A stretch of 64,000 nucleotides of DNA from VFMC01 sp963791635 (GTDB taxonomy: Bacteria; Actinomycetota; Acidimicrobiia; Acidimicrobiales; Ilumatobacteraceae), in assembly GCA_963791635.1 (NCBI GenBank), contig CAWBTC010000003.1, positions 1 to 64,000 on the forward strand, written 5' to 3'. Positions 47,730 to 57,926 of the stretch are shown in pieces (position 1 is the stretch's first letter; each line of letters opens with the position of its first letter). Made by a program: the position numbers and the translations under genes. The notes under the pieces are model-generated. The model was given only the letters and a program-made list of their open reading frames with translations. It was not told where the DNA came from and made no database searches.

Positions 47730-48332
47730 TCACCGAGACGCGATGACCCCGCAGGCGATCCTGTCGCCGGCGTTGCCGGTCTTGGCTGTTGCGGCCGTGG
47801 CATCGGCCGAGTTCGCGGTGTACTGCGTCGCAGCCGCGCCCAACGGGATGTTGGCGAAGTTGTCGGCACCGGCATGCAACATGACGACCCGTCCGTCGAG
47901 ATCACCTGGGTTGATCTTGTCGATCCGGAACCTGGTCTCGACGCTGCCGTCTGCATTGACGTACACGACCGGCATGTCGCCGACATGGTGTGCGTGCGTC
48001 TGCCCCGCCGGGTTGTAGTGGCCGTCGGCGGACACAAACCACGTCGACGACGCGGCAGCCGGGTCGGCGATGCACCCGTCCCCGTTCGTCGTGACGTCGT
48101 TGGCGTGGATGTGGAATCCGTGGAACGCATCGACGCCCGGCGTTCCGCTCAGGCGGACCTTGACCTCGGTGTGTCCCCATTCGGTCTTGAACTCGACGGT
48201 GCCGACCTTGGTGCCATCAGCGAGAGCGAGCCTCGCGCTCGCCGACCTGTTCTGTGCGCCCGCATTGGTTGCGGTGACAAGGCCGCCGACGAGCACAACC
48301 CCGCAAGCGACGGAAAACAGCTTCTTGTTCAC
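47730..48332 (-). CDS. sodC: Cu/Zn superoxide dismutase-like secreted protein
   Basis: A 200-residue protein with a signal peptide (LFSVACGVVLVGGLVTATNA). Copper/zinc motifs: FHGFHIHAND, DGHYNPAGQTHAHHVGDMP, VVMLHAGADNFANIP and TGNAGDRIACGVI with the conserved disulfide Cys. The GTG start has GGGAG upstream. Exported SodC removes superoxide outside the membrane. It converges with the LLM gene. Confidence 0.9.
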   Translation of the reverse strand: MNKKLFSVACGVVLVGGLVTATNAGAQNRSASARLALADGTKVGTVEFKTEWGHTEVKVRLSGTPGVDAFHGFHIHANDVTTNGDGCIADPAAASSTWFVSADGHYNPAGQTHAHHVGDMPVVYVNADGSVETRFRIDKINPGDLDGRVVMLHAGADNFANIPLGAAATQYTANSADATAATAKTGNAGDRIACGVIASR

Positions 48333-48445
48333 GTGACGTCTCCCTCTGGTGGTCTACCGGTTCGACCATACGGATCGACACGCGTGCGCACATCCGTCAC
48401 CTCACGGAGAACCGTCAGCGATGGACGCCACGTAGGGTCGTCAGA

Positions 48446-49444
48446 GTGAAACGTCTCCTGCTCATCGTTGCTGCGCTCACCGGACTCGTGGGAGCGGGCA
48501 TCGCCCGTCGGCGGCCGCGCCTCGCGGCGGTCGCATCCGAGTTGCGCAGCCCCGCGCTGTACGTGCCGATCTCGGTGCGCAACGACAGATCGATGCGCAT
48601 CGGTCGAGTGCTGATCACGAAGGGGCCGCAGGGCACGCTCGCTCCCGGGGTCGCCCGGCGCGTCGATCACGTTCCCGCCGACCTCGGCCGGCCGTCGGTT
48701 CCGGTCGTGGTGTACGAACCTTCCGGCCGCGCTCGCCCGAGCGGCGCGCTCGTGTGGATCCATGGCGGCGGGCTCGTGATGGGCGCGCCTGAACTGGGCG
48801 ACGAGCTGTGCAGCCGGTTCGCTGCAGAGCTCGGCATCGTCGCCGTCAGCGTCGACTACCGCCTCGCGCCTGAGCACCCGTTCCCCGCCGGTCTCGACGA
48901 CTGCGTCGCCGCGCTGGCTTGGACACACGCGAACGCCGAGGGGCTCGGGATCGACACGACCAAGGTGGTGGTCGGCGGCGACAGCGCCGGCGGTGGATTG
49001 GCCGCGTGCGTGGCTCAGGTCGCCCTCGATCGCGGTGGACCCGCGATCTGCTTCCAGCTCCTGCAGTACCCGATGCTCGACGATCGCACCGCGTTGCGGA
49101 CCGACCTGGATGGGCTCATGTGGTCCAACACCTCGAACCGGTATGCGTGGTCGGCCTACCTCGGTCGCCCCGTGTCGGCAACCGACACGCGGCCGTACGC
49201 GTCGGCCACGCGTCGCGACGACCTGGGCGGTCTGCCGCCGGCATGGATCGGCATCGGCACCATCGACCTGTTCCACGACGAGTGCGTCGAGTACGCCACC
49301 CGGCTGCAGGCGGCTGGTGTGGAGTGCGATGTACACGTGGTGCCGGGCATGTACCACGCCGCCGAGCGCCTCGTACCGAAGGCACCGTCGATGATCGCGT
49401 TCCTCGATGCCATGACCGCTGCCCTGCGTTCCGCCACCAGCTAG
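48446..49444 (+). CDS. Alpha/beta hydrolase (hormone-sensitive lipase family)
   Basis: A 332-residue esterase. Oxyanion hole HGGGLVMG, nucleophile GDSAGGGLAA (Ser about residue 179), acid in GTIDLFHDECVEY and His in PGMYHAAERL. A hydrophobic N-terminal helix (LLLIVAALTGLVGAGI) may anchor it. The GTG start follows TAGGGT (48433-48438) by 7 bp, which suits a leaderless transcript. Confidence 0.9.
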   Translation: MKRLLLIVAALTGLVGAGIARRRPRLAAVASELRSPALYVPISVRNDRSMRIGRVLITKGPQGTLAPGVARRVDHVPADLGRPSVPVVVYEPSGRARPSGALVWIHGGGLVMGAPELGDELCSRFAAELGIVAVSVDYRLAPEHPFPAGLDDCVAALAWTHANAEGLGIDTTKVVVGGDSAGGGLAACVAQVALDRGGPAICFQLLQYPMLDDRTALRTDLDGLMWSNTSNRYAWSAYLGRPVSATDTRPYASATRRDDLGGLPPAWIGIGTIDLFHDECVEYATRLQAAGVECDVHVVPGMYHAAERLVPKAPSMIAFLDAMTAALRSATS

Positions 49445-49502
49445 TGGTCGGTCCGCGCGAACGGATCGTTCCGACGCGGGCGGTGATGCAACAGTCGCGA
49501 CC

Positions 49503-50018
49503 ATGACTGACGACAACACGATCGACTACGAGGACCTCACGACCATGCGACTCGCCGAGGACGAGCTCGACGCGCTCGTCTCTGGCGGCGGCGAGTGCAT
49601 CTTCTCGTGGACCACCCAGGACGGTTTCCCCGTAGGTGTCGTGGTTGCGTACGTGTACCGCGACGGGAAGTTCTGGACCACGTGCGCTGAGCGTCGCAAG
49701 CGCGTGCCTGCTCTGCGTCGGCGCCCGCAGTCCGGCATCGTCATCAACCGCGGCGGCAAGACCGCCTCGTACAAGGGCAACTCGATCGTGCATGCTCCCG
49801 GCGATGCGGACTTCGACGAGTTGAAGGGGTGGTTCTACCCGACGCTGTCGGGGCTGAATCAGAGCCCGGACGACCCGTATCGGCAGAGCTTCACCAAGTT
49901 CCTCGACTCGCCCCACCGCGTGATCATCGAGACCGAGGCGCGCCTGGTGGTCGGCTTCGACACGGCGCGCTTTCAGACCTTCACCTTGGAGGCGATGGCA
50001 GCCGGGCACGGCGCCTGA
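49503..50018 (+). CDS. Pyridoxamine 5'-phosphate oxidase-fold protein
   Basis: A 171-residue split-barrel protein: CIFSWTTQDGFPVGVVVAYV and FWTTCAERRKRVPALRRRPQ form the flavin/F420-binding half. Its stop overlaps the following nitroreductase start by one base (TGATG), so the two may act together. GAACGGATCGTTC (49459-49471), a short palindrome, lies upstream. Confidence 0.85.
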   Translation: MTDDNTIDYEDLTTMRLAEDELDALVSGGGECIFSWTTQDGFPVGVVVAYVYRDGKFWTTCAERRKRVPALRRRPQSGIVINRGGKTASYKGNSIVHAPGDADFDELKGWFYPTLSGLNQSPDDPYRQSFTKFLDSPHRVIIETEARLVVGFDTARFQTFTLEAMAAGHGA

Positions 50019-51178
50019 TGGGTGCCGAGCACGACCAGATCGACCGGGTGCTGCGAACCACCCGGTCGGTCCGGACGCGGCTCGATCTCGCTCGCCCCGT
50101 TGACGACACGCTGCTGTTCGAGTGCGTCGACCTCGCGGAGCAGGCGCCGACCGGCGGCAACATCTCGAGTCGACGGTGGATGGTGGTGCGCGATCCGGCG
50201 ACCAAGCAGGCACTCGCGGACCTCTATCGCGACGCCGGCGGTCAGGGGATCATCGATCTCGCCCAACGCCTCGAGGGCACCGGGAGTGCCAGCGAGCGCG
50301 TCATGGCGTCCGGCGCCCATCTGGCCCGTCATCTGGAGGACGTGCCGGCGATCGTGATCGCATGTATCTGGGGACGTCATGACGGGTCTGGGCGGCCCGG
50401 CCTGTTCGACTCGGTGCTCCAGGCCGCGTGGAGCTTCTGTCTCGCCGCACGGGCTCGCGGGCTCGGCACCGCGTGGACCACGCTGCACCTCGGCCGCGCC
50501 GAGGAGGTCGCTGCGCTCCTCGGCATCGCCGACGGCGTCACCCAGGTGGTGCTCCTCCCGGTCGCCCACACCATCGGCTCCGAGTTCCAGCCGGCCACAC
50601 GACGCCCGGCTCAGGAGATCACGTACTTCGACCAGTGGGGCTACACCCGTGAGCAGCCATCCTCCGACGGTACGGCCCATTTCGACAACGGCGTCGGGGT
50701 CACCGTCGAGATCGACATCGAGGCCAAGCCCTCGGTGGTGTGGGCGTTGGTGAGCGATGCCACCACGCCGTCGCGATTCGGTGGCGAATTGCAGTGGGTC
50801 GAGTGGCTCGATCCGACGCCAGAAGTCGGGGCGCGATTCGTGGGCCACAACCGTCTCGAAGGCCTCGGTGAGTGGAGCACCACGTCGTGGGTGAGCCGCT
50901 ACGAACCCGAGCGGGTGTTCGCGTGGAACGTGGTCGACCCCGACCAGCCGGGTGCGCGGTGGTCGTTCGAGCTCGAGCCGATCGGTCGGACGGTCCGGTT
51001 ACGTCAGAGGGTGACCCTCGGTCCGGGAGAGTCGGGGACCTCGGCGATGATCCGCAAACGCCCCGAGCGAGAGCAGCCCATCCTCGCTCGCCGCCTCGCC
51101 CAGCTCAAGACCGCGATGCAGGCCACCGTCGAGGGCATCCGCGATCTGGCCGAACAGGAGATGCGCGACCGGTCGTGA
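50018..51178 (+). CDS. Nitroreductase-SRPBCC fusion protein
   Basis: A 386-residue protein. Residues about 1-210 are a nitroreductase (FMN) domain with RSVRTRLDLARPV, AEQAPTGGNISSRRWMVVRD and GLGTAWTTLHLG. From about 225 a START/SRPBCC ligand-binding domain follows, beginning VTVEIDIEAKPSVVWALVSD. The second domain could bind a hydrophobic substrate for the first. Coupled to the PPOX gene. Confidence 0.88.
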   Translation: MGAEHDQIDRVLRTTRSVRTRLDLARPVDDTLLFECVDLAEQAPTGGNISSRRWMVVRDPATKQALADLYRDAGGQGIIDLAQRLEGTGSASERVMASGAHLARHLEDVPAIVIACIWGRHDGSGRPGLFDSVLQAAWSFCLAARARGLGTAWTTLHLGRAEEVAALLGIADGVTQVVLLPVAHTIGSEFQPATRRPAQEITYFDQWGYTREQPSSDGTAHFDNGVGVTVEIDIEAKPSVVWALVSDATTPSRFGGELQWVEWLDPTPEVGARFVGHNRLEGLGEWSTTSWVSRYEPERVFAWNVVDPDQPGARWSFELEPIGRTVRLRQRVTLGPGESGTSAMIRKRPEREQPILARRLAQLKTAMQATVEGIRDLAEQEMRDRS

Positions 51179-51209
51179 CCGACCTCGGGACATCGCTACA
51201 GTTGGCGAA

Positions 51210-52446
51210 GTGAGCACGGACATCTTCATCCTCGGCGGGTTCCAGACCGACTTCGCCCGCAACTACGCGAAGCAAGGTCTCGAGGTCAGCGACCTCGTCG
51301 CCGACGTGGTGGCCGGCACGCTCGCCGACGCCGCACGTCGACCCGACGCGATCGAGACCATCCACGTCGGCAACGCCTTCGGCCAGCTGTTCAACGGCCA
51401 GGGCCAACTCGGCGGCATGCCCGCCACCGTCGAGCCCGCGCCTGTGGGGCATCCCCGCGGCACGCCACGAAGCGGCATGCGCCTCGGGCGGCATCGCCAT
51501 CCTCGCGGCGATGGCCGAGATCGAGGCCGGCCGCTACGACTGCGCGCTGGTGGTCGGCGCCGAGCAGGAGCGCAACGTGCCGGGCGATCAGGCGTCCCGC
51601 AACCTCGGTGCGGCGGCGTGGATCGGCCACGAGGGCGAGGACGCCACGCTACATGTGGCCGCTACATGTTCAGCCTGCTGGCCGACGAGTACGACCGCCG
51701 CTACGGCCTCGACGACCGCCACCTGTCGGCCATCGCCGAGCTCAACTTCCGCAACGCGAAGGACAACCCCAACGCGCAGACCCGTGCATGGGCGCACACG
51801 CCGGAGAGCTTCACCGCCGACGACGTCGCCAACCCGGTCGTCGAGGGCCGCATCCGCCGATCCGACTGCAGCCAGGTCACCGACGGCGGCGCCGGGCTCG
51901 TGCTCGCCGGCCGCCGCACCGCCGAGGCATGGGCAGCCACGCGCGGCCGGTCGCTCGACTCCGTGCCGCGCATCGTCGGCTGGGGGCATCGCACCGTCGG
52001 CCTGCCGCTCGCCGACAAGCTGCAGCGCTCGGCCGACGACCAGTACGTCATGCCCCACGTGCGCCGAGCGATCACCGACGCCTTCGCACGGGCCGGGCAT
52101 CGCCGACGTGTCGGGCATCGACGGCATCGAGACCCACGACTGCTTCACGCCGTCGGAGTACATGGCCATCGACCACTTCGGCATCACCGCACCCGGCGAG
52201 AGCTGGAAGGCGGTCGAGGACGGCACGCTCGAGCGCGACGGCGCCACCCCGGTGAACCCGTCGGGCGGCCTCATCGGCGGCGGCCACCCCGTGGGCGCCA
52301 CCGGCGTGCGCATGGTGCGTCGACGCCTCGCGACCAGGTGTCGGGCACCGCCGGCGACACCCAGGTGGAGGGCGCCCGCACGTTCGCCACGCTCAACATC
52401 GGTGGCTCGCACCACCACCACCGTCAGCTTCGTCGTCAGCGTCTGA
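51210..52446 (+). pseudogene. Thiolase (acetyl-CoA C-acyltransferase, SCPx type), frameshifted
   Basis: Pieces in order: VSTDIFILGGFQTDFARNYA and GNAFGQLFNGQGQLGGMPA, then the catalytic Cys segment ARHEAACASGGIAILAAMAE, then YMFSLLADEYDRRYGLD, SDCSQVTDGGAGLVLAGR, GIDGIETHDCFTPSEYM and NPSGGLIGGGHPVGATGVRM (second catalytic region). Shifts near 51440, 51650, 52095 and 52315. All catalytic elements remain, in the correct order, so an indel-rich assembly is a likely cause. TACAGT at 51197-51202 precedes the GTG by 7 bp. Confidence 0.75.
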
Positions 52447-52459
52447 GACGGCCGTCGTC

Positions 52460-53956
52460 ATGAGCTCAACTCGATCGTCAACACCATCCCGTCGACGCTG
52501 CCCCGTCGACGACGACCACCCATACCGCACCGGCGCGTGGCGGCCGAACCTCCGCGAGTGGGACGCCGACGACCTCGAAGTGGTGGAGGGCGAGATCCCG
52601 ACCGACCTCGACGGCGTCTACCTGCGCAACACCGAGAACCCGGTGCACCCGTCGATCGGGATGTACCACCCCTTCGACGGCGACGGCATGATGCACCAGA
52701 TCTCCTTCGCCGGCGGCCGGGCCAGCTACCGCAACCGGTTCGTGCGCACCGACGGGTTCCGCGCCGAGCAGGAGGCTGGCGAGTCGCTGTGGACCGGCTT
52801 CTACGACCTTGCCGCAGAACTCCAAGCGGGAGGACGGCTGGGGCGCCCGCGGCCGGATGAAGGACTCGCTCCAGCACCGACGTCATCGTGCACAACGGCG
52901 TGGCGCTCACCAGCTTCTGGCAGTGCGGCGACGTGTACCAGCTCGACCCGATGACGCTGGCCAGGATCGCGGCAAGGCGCCGTGGGCCAGCGAGTTCCCG
53001 AGCCCCACTGGCGTCTCCGCGCACACCAAGCTCGACGAGCACACCGGCGAGCTGCTGATCTTCGGCTACAGCGCCACAGGCGCCGTACATGCACTACGGC
53101 GTCGTCAGCCCCGACGGGCGAACTGGTGCACTCGATCGAGGTGCCGCTGCCCGGGCCCGCGCCTGCCCCACGACATGGCCTTCAGCGAGCACTACGTCGA
53201 TCCTCAACGACCTGCCGCTGTTCTGGGACCCGACGCTGCTCGCCCAGGGCGTGCACGTGCCGAAGTACCACCCCGACATCCCGACCCGCTTCGCCGTGGT
53301 GCCACGCCGCGGCACCACCGCCGACATCCGCTGGTTCGAGGCCGATCCCACGTACGTGCTGCACTGGATCAACGCCTACGAGGAGGGCGACGAGCTGGTG
53401 CTCGACGGCTTCTTCCAGCACGATCCGTCGCCGGCCAAGCAGCCCGGCGCTACCCGCAACGAGTCGCTGTATCGCACCATCGACCTCAACCAGCTGCAGG
53501 CCCGCCCACACCGCTGGCGCTTCAACCTCGTCACCGGCGAGACGAAGGAGGAGTCGCTCTCGGATCGGGTGATGGAGTTCGGGATGATCAACCCGAACAT
53601 CGCCGGCAAGGACTACCGCTACACGTACAACATGACCGGCAAGCCCGGCTGGTTCCTGTTCGACGGTCTCGTGAAGCAGGACGTGCAGACCGGACGCGAG
53701 GAGCGCTACGCCTTCGGCGATGGCGTGTTCGGCAGCGAGACCCCGTTCGCGCCGCGACCGAACGCCACAGCCGAGGACGACGGCTACCTCGTCACCTTCA
53801 CCACCGACATGGTGCGCGACTGCTCGGAGTGCCTGATCTTCGACGCAGCCTCGCATCATCGACGGGCCGATCGCCCGAGTCCGGCTGCCCGAGCGGATCT
53901 CGTCGGGCACACACTCGTGTTGGACACCTGCGTCACAGCTCGGCCGACCGTTCTGA
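52460..53956 (+). pseudogene. Carotenoid oxygenase (RPE65/CCD family), frameshifted
   Basis: A CCD-type enzyme in several frames: GVYLRNTENPVHPSIGMYHP, HPFDGDGMMHQISF, VIVHNGVALTSFWQCGDVYQ, ASEFPSPTGVSAHTKLDEHT, PLFWDPTLLAQGVHVPKYHP and the C-terminal IIDGPIARVRLPERISSGTH with stop at 53956. Iron-binding His candidates are in these segments. At least four indels, but no lost segments. The family cleaves carotenoids or stilbenes, and some act on lignin-type compounds. The end overlaps the HxlR gene by 40 bp. Confidence 0.75.
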
Positions 53957-54884
53957 CCGAACCTGGAGCGACCCCGGACGCGGCCCCGAATTCAATTGGG
54001 GCAACGCTCGGTCTGCTGGGCGACGAGTGGTCGTTGCTGATCGTCAGGTACGCCTTCAGCGGCGCGCGTCGCTACGGCGATTGGAAGCAGCAGCTCGCGA
54101 TCTCCGACGCGGTGCTCGCGGCCAGGCTTCGTGCGCTCGTGGACGCCGGGGTGCTGCGGCGTGTGCCCTCACCCACGACGCATCGCCACGAGTACGCGCT
54201 CACGAGTTCGGGCCTCGACCTCTGGCAGTTGCTGCTGTGCATCTGGGCATGGGAGCGGCACCACGTCGAGGGCCAGTCGAGCCGGCTGCCACACATGGTG
54301 CATGCGACCTGCGGTGAACGGTTCCACCCAGTGCTCCGCTGTGCCCGGTGCAAGACACCGACCTCGACCGACGACGTCACGCGACGTTCGGGCCGAGCGG
54401 CAGCTTCGAGCGGTCGGTGCCGGCCGGGAACAACCGCCGGCGACTGGCCAGCCGACGATCACCGAACGGACATGGCCGCGGCATGTTCCCCGAGACGATG
54501 GCCATCATCGGGAGCCGGTGGTCGTCGGCCACGCTCGGCGCGGCGTTCCTCGGAGCCACCCGGTTCAGCGAGTTCGAGCGGCTCCTCGGCGCTCCGCCGA
54601 ACGTCGTGGCCGATCGGTTGAAGAGCTTCGTCGCGCTCGGCGTGTTCGAACACGACCGGCACATCGGATCCGAGCGAGCGACCTACCACCTGTCGGCCAA
54701 GGGTCGAGCGTTCTTCGGCGTGGTCGCCTCGTTCGTCGCCTGGGCCGAACGCTGGATGCCCGCAGCCGACGGACCGGCGGTGGTCGCGGTTCACCGCGGT
54801 TGCGGAGGACCCTTCTTCCCCGATCTCGCCTGCTCCGCGTGCGACCGCAGCATGACCCGTGAGACGCTCACGATCTCCGACTGA
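53917..54884 (+). pseudogene. Tandem HxlR-type transcriptional regulator (one frameshift)
   Basis: First HxlR winged-helix domain: IGATLGLLGDEWSLLIVRYA then RYGDWKQQLAISDAVLAARL. Near 54390 the frame shifts and a second domain follows: MAIIGSRWSSATLGAAFLGA, FSEFERLLGAPPNVVADRLK. Each half ends in a cysteine pair, CARC and CSAC, after HATCGERFHPV or HRGCGGPFFPD, a metal- or redox-type site. The combined length of about 320 residues matches duplicated HxlR regulators. It probably controls the neighbouring oxygenase genes. Confidence 0.75.
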
Positions 54885-54964
54885 TCGCGGCGTACGGTCG
54901 TAGCGCTGGGCTCTGGCGCGGCAACGATGACCATCGGAAGACGACTCTGACAAGGAGGCATCGC

Positions 54965-56335
54965 ATGCCGGAGGTACCTGCTCGGCCCGCCATCGTCCAC
55001 GGTGCCCCGCCCGTGCCGCCACAGCCCGTCACCGCCGAGCGCTACATCTCGCCGACCTGGCTCGCTCGCGAGCATGACGTGCTCTGGCCGCAGGTGTGGC
55101 AGTTCGCGTGTCTCGAACGCGACGTCACCGAGCCCGGTCAGTACGTGGTGTACGACATCGGCCGCGAGTCGGTGATCGTGTCACGTACCCAGGATGGCGA
55201 ACTCGCCGCCCACTACAACGCATGCCAGCATCGAGGCGCGCGCATCCTCGTGAACGGGCACGGGTGCGAGAAGAGCTTCACCTGTCCGTATCACGGATGG
55301 AGCTACCGACCCGACGGGCGGCTCGTGGTGGTTCCCGACAACCAGCGCTTCCCCGGCGGTGGCGTCGACCGCGCGGAGCACTCGTTGAAGAAGGTTCGCG
55401 TGGGTGGCGCGCTCGGCATGGTGTGGATCTGCATGGATCCCGACACCCCACCGCTCGAAGAGTTCCTCGGACCGATGATCGATCGCGTCGGGCCCTATCA
55501 CCTGGAGAAGATGACGCTCACCGGTGACCAGACCGTTCGTCTCGGCTGCAACTGGAAGGCGGTGTTCGACAACTTCCAGGAGCTGTACCACGTGGAGCAC
55601 ATCCACCCCCAGCACCAATTGCTGTTCGATTGCCCGACCGCGCAGGTGGAGTTGTTCGACCGCGGTCACACCAGCGTGATCATCGACGGCCACACGCTCA
55701 ACAGCAGGATGCCGATCCCCGACGAACCGAACTTCTTCCAGGCCCGCCAGGTTCGGCTGTTCGGTGCCGATCCCGACGACTACCGGGGCCGCGTGCTGGA
55801 CATCCGCAAGGACATCCAGAAGCTGCGACGCGATGCTGGCCCGAGCCGCGGGTGGGACTACGAGCCCTTCACCGACGAACGGCTCACCGACATCGAGCAG
55901 TACAACGTGTTCCCCAACACGATGATCACCGTGCAACCCGACGACGCGCTCATCACCAGGGCACGCCCTCATCCCAGCGACCCCGACTGGTGCCTGTGGG
56001 ACAAGTTCACGTTCCATCGCCAGCCGAGCGAGGAGGTGGCCAACCGCCACGGTGTGGCCTTCGAACCACACGATCAGAAGGATCTCGAGCCCGTGCCGCG
56101 CCCGGAACACGACGAGTTCTCACAAGAGGACATCATCGAGGGCCGCAAGACGATGACGATCACGATCGACCAGGACGTGCACTACATCCGCGACGTGCAG
56201 GCGGGCATGCATTCACGCGGCTTCGAGAAGATGACCCTCTGCGACGACGAGGTGCGGATCCAGCACTACCACGACTGGCTCGACCATTGGATGGGCGTGC
56301 GTGAGCCGACGCCAGCCGAGAGTGAGCGGAACTAG
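54965..56335 (+). CDS. Rieske non-heme iron oxygenase, alpha subunit
   Basis: A 456-residue oxygenase. Rieske [2Fe-2S] ligands are in CQHRGARI and CPYHGWSY (about residues 87-110). The mononuclear iron site starts in DNFQELYHVEHIHPQH (about 205-220), with the bridging Asp/Glu region FDNFQE; the third ligand is an Asp near residue 340-400. An AAGGAGG site precedes the ATG. Such enzymes hydroxylate aromatic or N-methylated substrates with a separate reductase, which is not seen here. It converges with the DMFase-like gene. Confidence 0.92.
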   Translation: MPEVPARPAIVHGAPPVPPQPVTAERYISPTWLAREHDVLWPQVWQFACLERDVTEPGQYVVYDIGRESVIVSRTQDGELAAHYNACQHRGARILVNGHGCEKSFTCPYHGWSYRPDGRLVVVPDNQRFPGGGVDRAEHSLKKVRVGGALGMVWICMDPDTPPLEEFLGPMIDRVGPYHLEKMTLTGDQTVRLGCNWKAVFDNFQELYHVEHIHPQHQLLFDCPTAQVELFDRGHTSVIIDGHTLNSRMPIPDEPNFFQARQVRLFGADPDDYRGRVLDIRKDIQKLRRDAGPSRGWDYEPFTDERLTDIEQYNVFPNTMITVQPDDALITRARPHPSDPDWCLWDKFTFHRQPSEEVANRHGVAFEPHDQKDLEPVPRPEHDEFSQEDIIEGRKTMTITIDQDVHYIRDVQAGMHSRGFEKMTLCDDEVRIQHYHDWLDHWMGVREPTPAESERN

Positions 56336-57852
56336 CCGAGGCGGTCGAGCACGTTCGCAGTGATCCGTTCCACCTGCGCGTCTCGTCCGGCGAGGCCGTG
56401 GGCCCAGTCGGTGCAACCCGACGTCACGACCGTGCCACCTGCCGCGGAGGTGTAGCTGCCGAGCACCGCGTGACCGTGATCGATGCGTTCCACCGCTGCG
56501 GGATCGCGTGTGCCGAACAGGCGTGCGGCGATGAACTCGTTCTCGGCAGGCTCACTCGGCTTCGGTGGACGGGCCGAGGTCGTTCGCGTGAAGTGTGCTG
56601 CGGGCGCGGTGCCGAGGATCACGAACGTGTCGGGTGTTCCGTCCTGACCCGTCGGGTACGGGAGACCGTCGCGGGAGGTGAAGTCGCAGCCGTCGCACTC
56701 GTACCCCACGATCGTGGCGCCTGCACCGACCACGTCGCCGTACCCGAGCCCGGTCCCCTCGAACAGCCAATGATCGGCTCGGTGGATGGTGTAGCCCCCG
56801 GCCCCGTTCGTCACCCGCTTGCCGATGCGGTGATACCCGCCGCGGGAGAAGCTGAGGCCGGTCATGTGGTTCTCAGGGCGACCGATCAGGTGGTCGCTCC
56901 AGATGCTGGTGAGCTCGCTCATCCGCTCGGTGTCGTAGACCGGGTCGTTCTTGAACTGCCCCTTGTATCCGACCATCCGGGTCGCGGGCTCTTGTTTCTC
57001 CGAGGACGCGTCACGACCCTCCATCCGAACCTGCCAGAACGAGGTGTTCCCGGAGAAGAACGCAGCGTTGCCCCCGCCGGCGATGAACGCCTCGGCGGTG
57101 TCGCGCATCGGACCCGACCAGTACTCGTCGTGGCCGACGGACAGGACGAGTCGTTTGCCGACGAGCAGTTCGGGATGGTCCTCCAGATCGGCGTTGGTGC
57201 ACACGTCGATGCCGTAGCCCTCGCGCTCGGCCCACTGCACGAACGGCAGCTCCCAATCGGGCCAACCGGCCGAACCGGCGTACGGCGACAGGCGGTGTTG
57301 GCGGAGGTACCCGACGTGGGTGTTCATGTCGGGATCGGGAGGGTTCGTGGTGGTCACCCGACGGCCCGCGCCCGGTGGCTTGTACAGATAGCCACGGGCC
57401 ATCGGCCGCTGGAGCGAGACCGTCGTGGCACCGGTGTAGAGGTTGTGTCCACCGAAGTCGTTGTAGGCGTGCCAGGTGTTGGTGGCCAACTGCAGCAGGA
57501 TCGTGTTCACCGACTCGGCCGCGGGCCGGAGCACGAAGAACGCATGATCGCTGCGCCGCTTGCCATTGACGTCGATCGAGATGACCACCTCGTAGTAGCC
57601 CGATCGCCAGTCCGGGTCGGCCGTCACGGTGGTCGCCGCCGGCCAGTCGCAACCGTGCTCGTACGCGCGAGCCGGAACCGGATGATCGCCTGCCGGCACC
57701 ACGCCCGACCACACCACCTCACGCACCGCTCCCACGCGGGCGATCTCGACCGTCACCTCGCGGCCACCGGCAGATGAGAGGTGCAGATCGACCGCATCGC
57801 CGGGGCCGATCGATTGCGGCCAGCAGTACCCCGTCACAGTTTCGAACGCCAT
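56332..57852 (-). CDS. N,N-dimethylformamidase beta-subunit-like protein
   Basis: A 506-residue protein matching the large-subunit family of dimethylformamidase (PF20254 type): LLQLATNTWHAYNDFGGHNL, SVGHDEYWSGPMRDTAEAFI, NAAFFSGNTSFWQVRMEG and FVILGTAPAAHFTRT. The family includes an iron-dependent amidohydrolase and many uncharacterised actinobacterial proteins. No small (alpha) subunit gene is adjacent. ATG 57852 was chosen over an upstream ATG at 57870. The stop overlaps the end of the Rieske gene by 4 bp. Confidence 0.85.
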   Translation of the reverse strand: MAFETVTGYCWPQSIGPGDAVDLHLSSAGGREVTVEIARVGAVREVVWSGVVPAGDHPVPARAYEHGCDWPAATTVTADPDWRSGYYEVVISIDVNGKRRSDHAFFVLRPAAESVNTILLQLATNTWHAYNDFGGHNLYTGATTVSLQRPMARGYLYKPPGAGRRVTTTNPPDPDMNTHVGYLRQHRLSPYAGSAGWPDWELPFVQWAEREGYGIDVCTNADLEDHPELLVGKRLVLSVGHDEYWSGPMRDTAEAFIAGGGNAAFFSGNTSFWQVRMEGRDASSEKQEPATRMVGYKGQFKNDPVYDTERMSELTSIWSDHLIGRPENHMTGLSFSRGGYHRIGKRVTNGAGGYTIHRADHWLFEGTGLGYGDVVGAGATIVGYECDGCDFTSRDGLPYPTGQDGTPDTFVILGTAPAAHFTRTTSARPPKPSEPAENEFIAARLFGTRDPAAVERIDHGHAVLGSYTSAAGGTVVTSGCTDWAHGLAGRDAQVERITANVLDRLG

Positions 57853-57926
57853 GTACCGAGGCTGCCACACGGCACTTGGCGGCCACCAGATACTGTCCGC
57901 TGGAGGCCAACAGATCTTGGGTCAGG

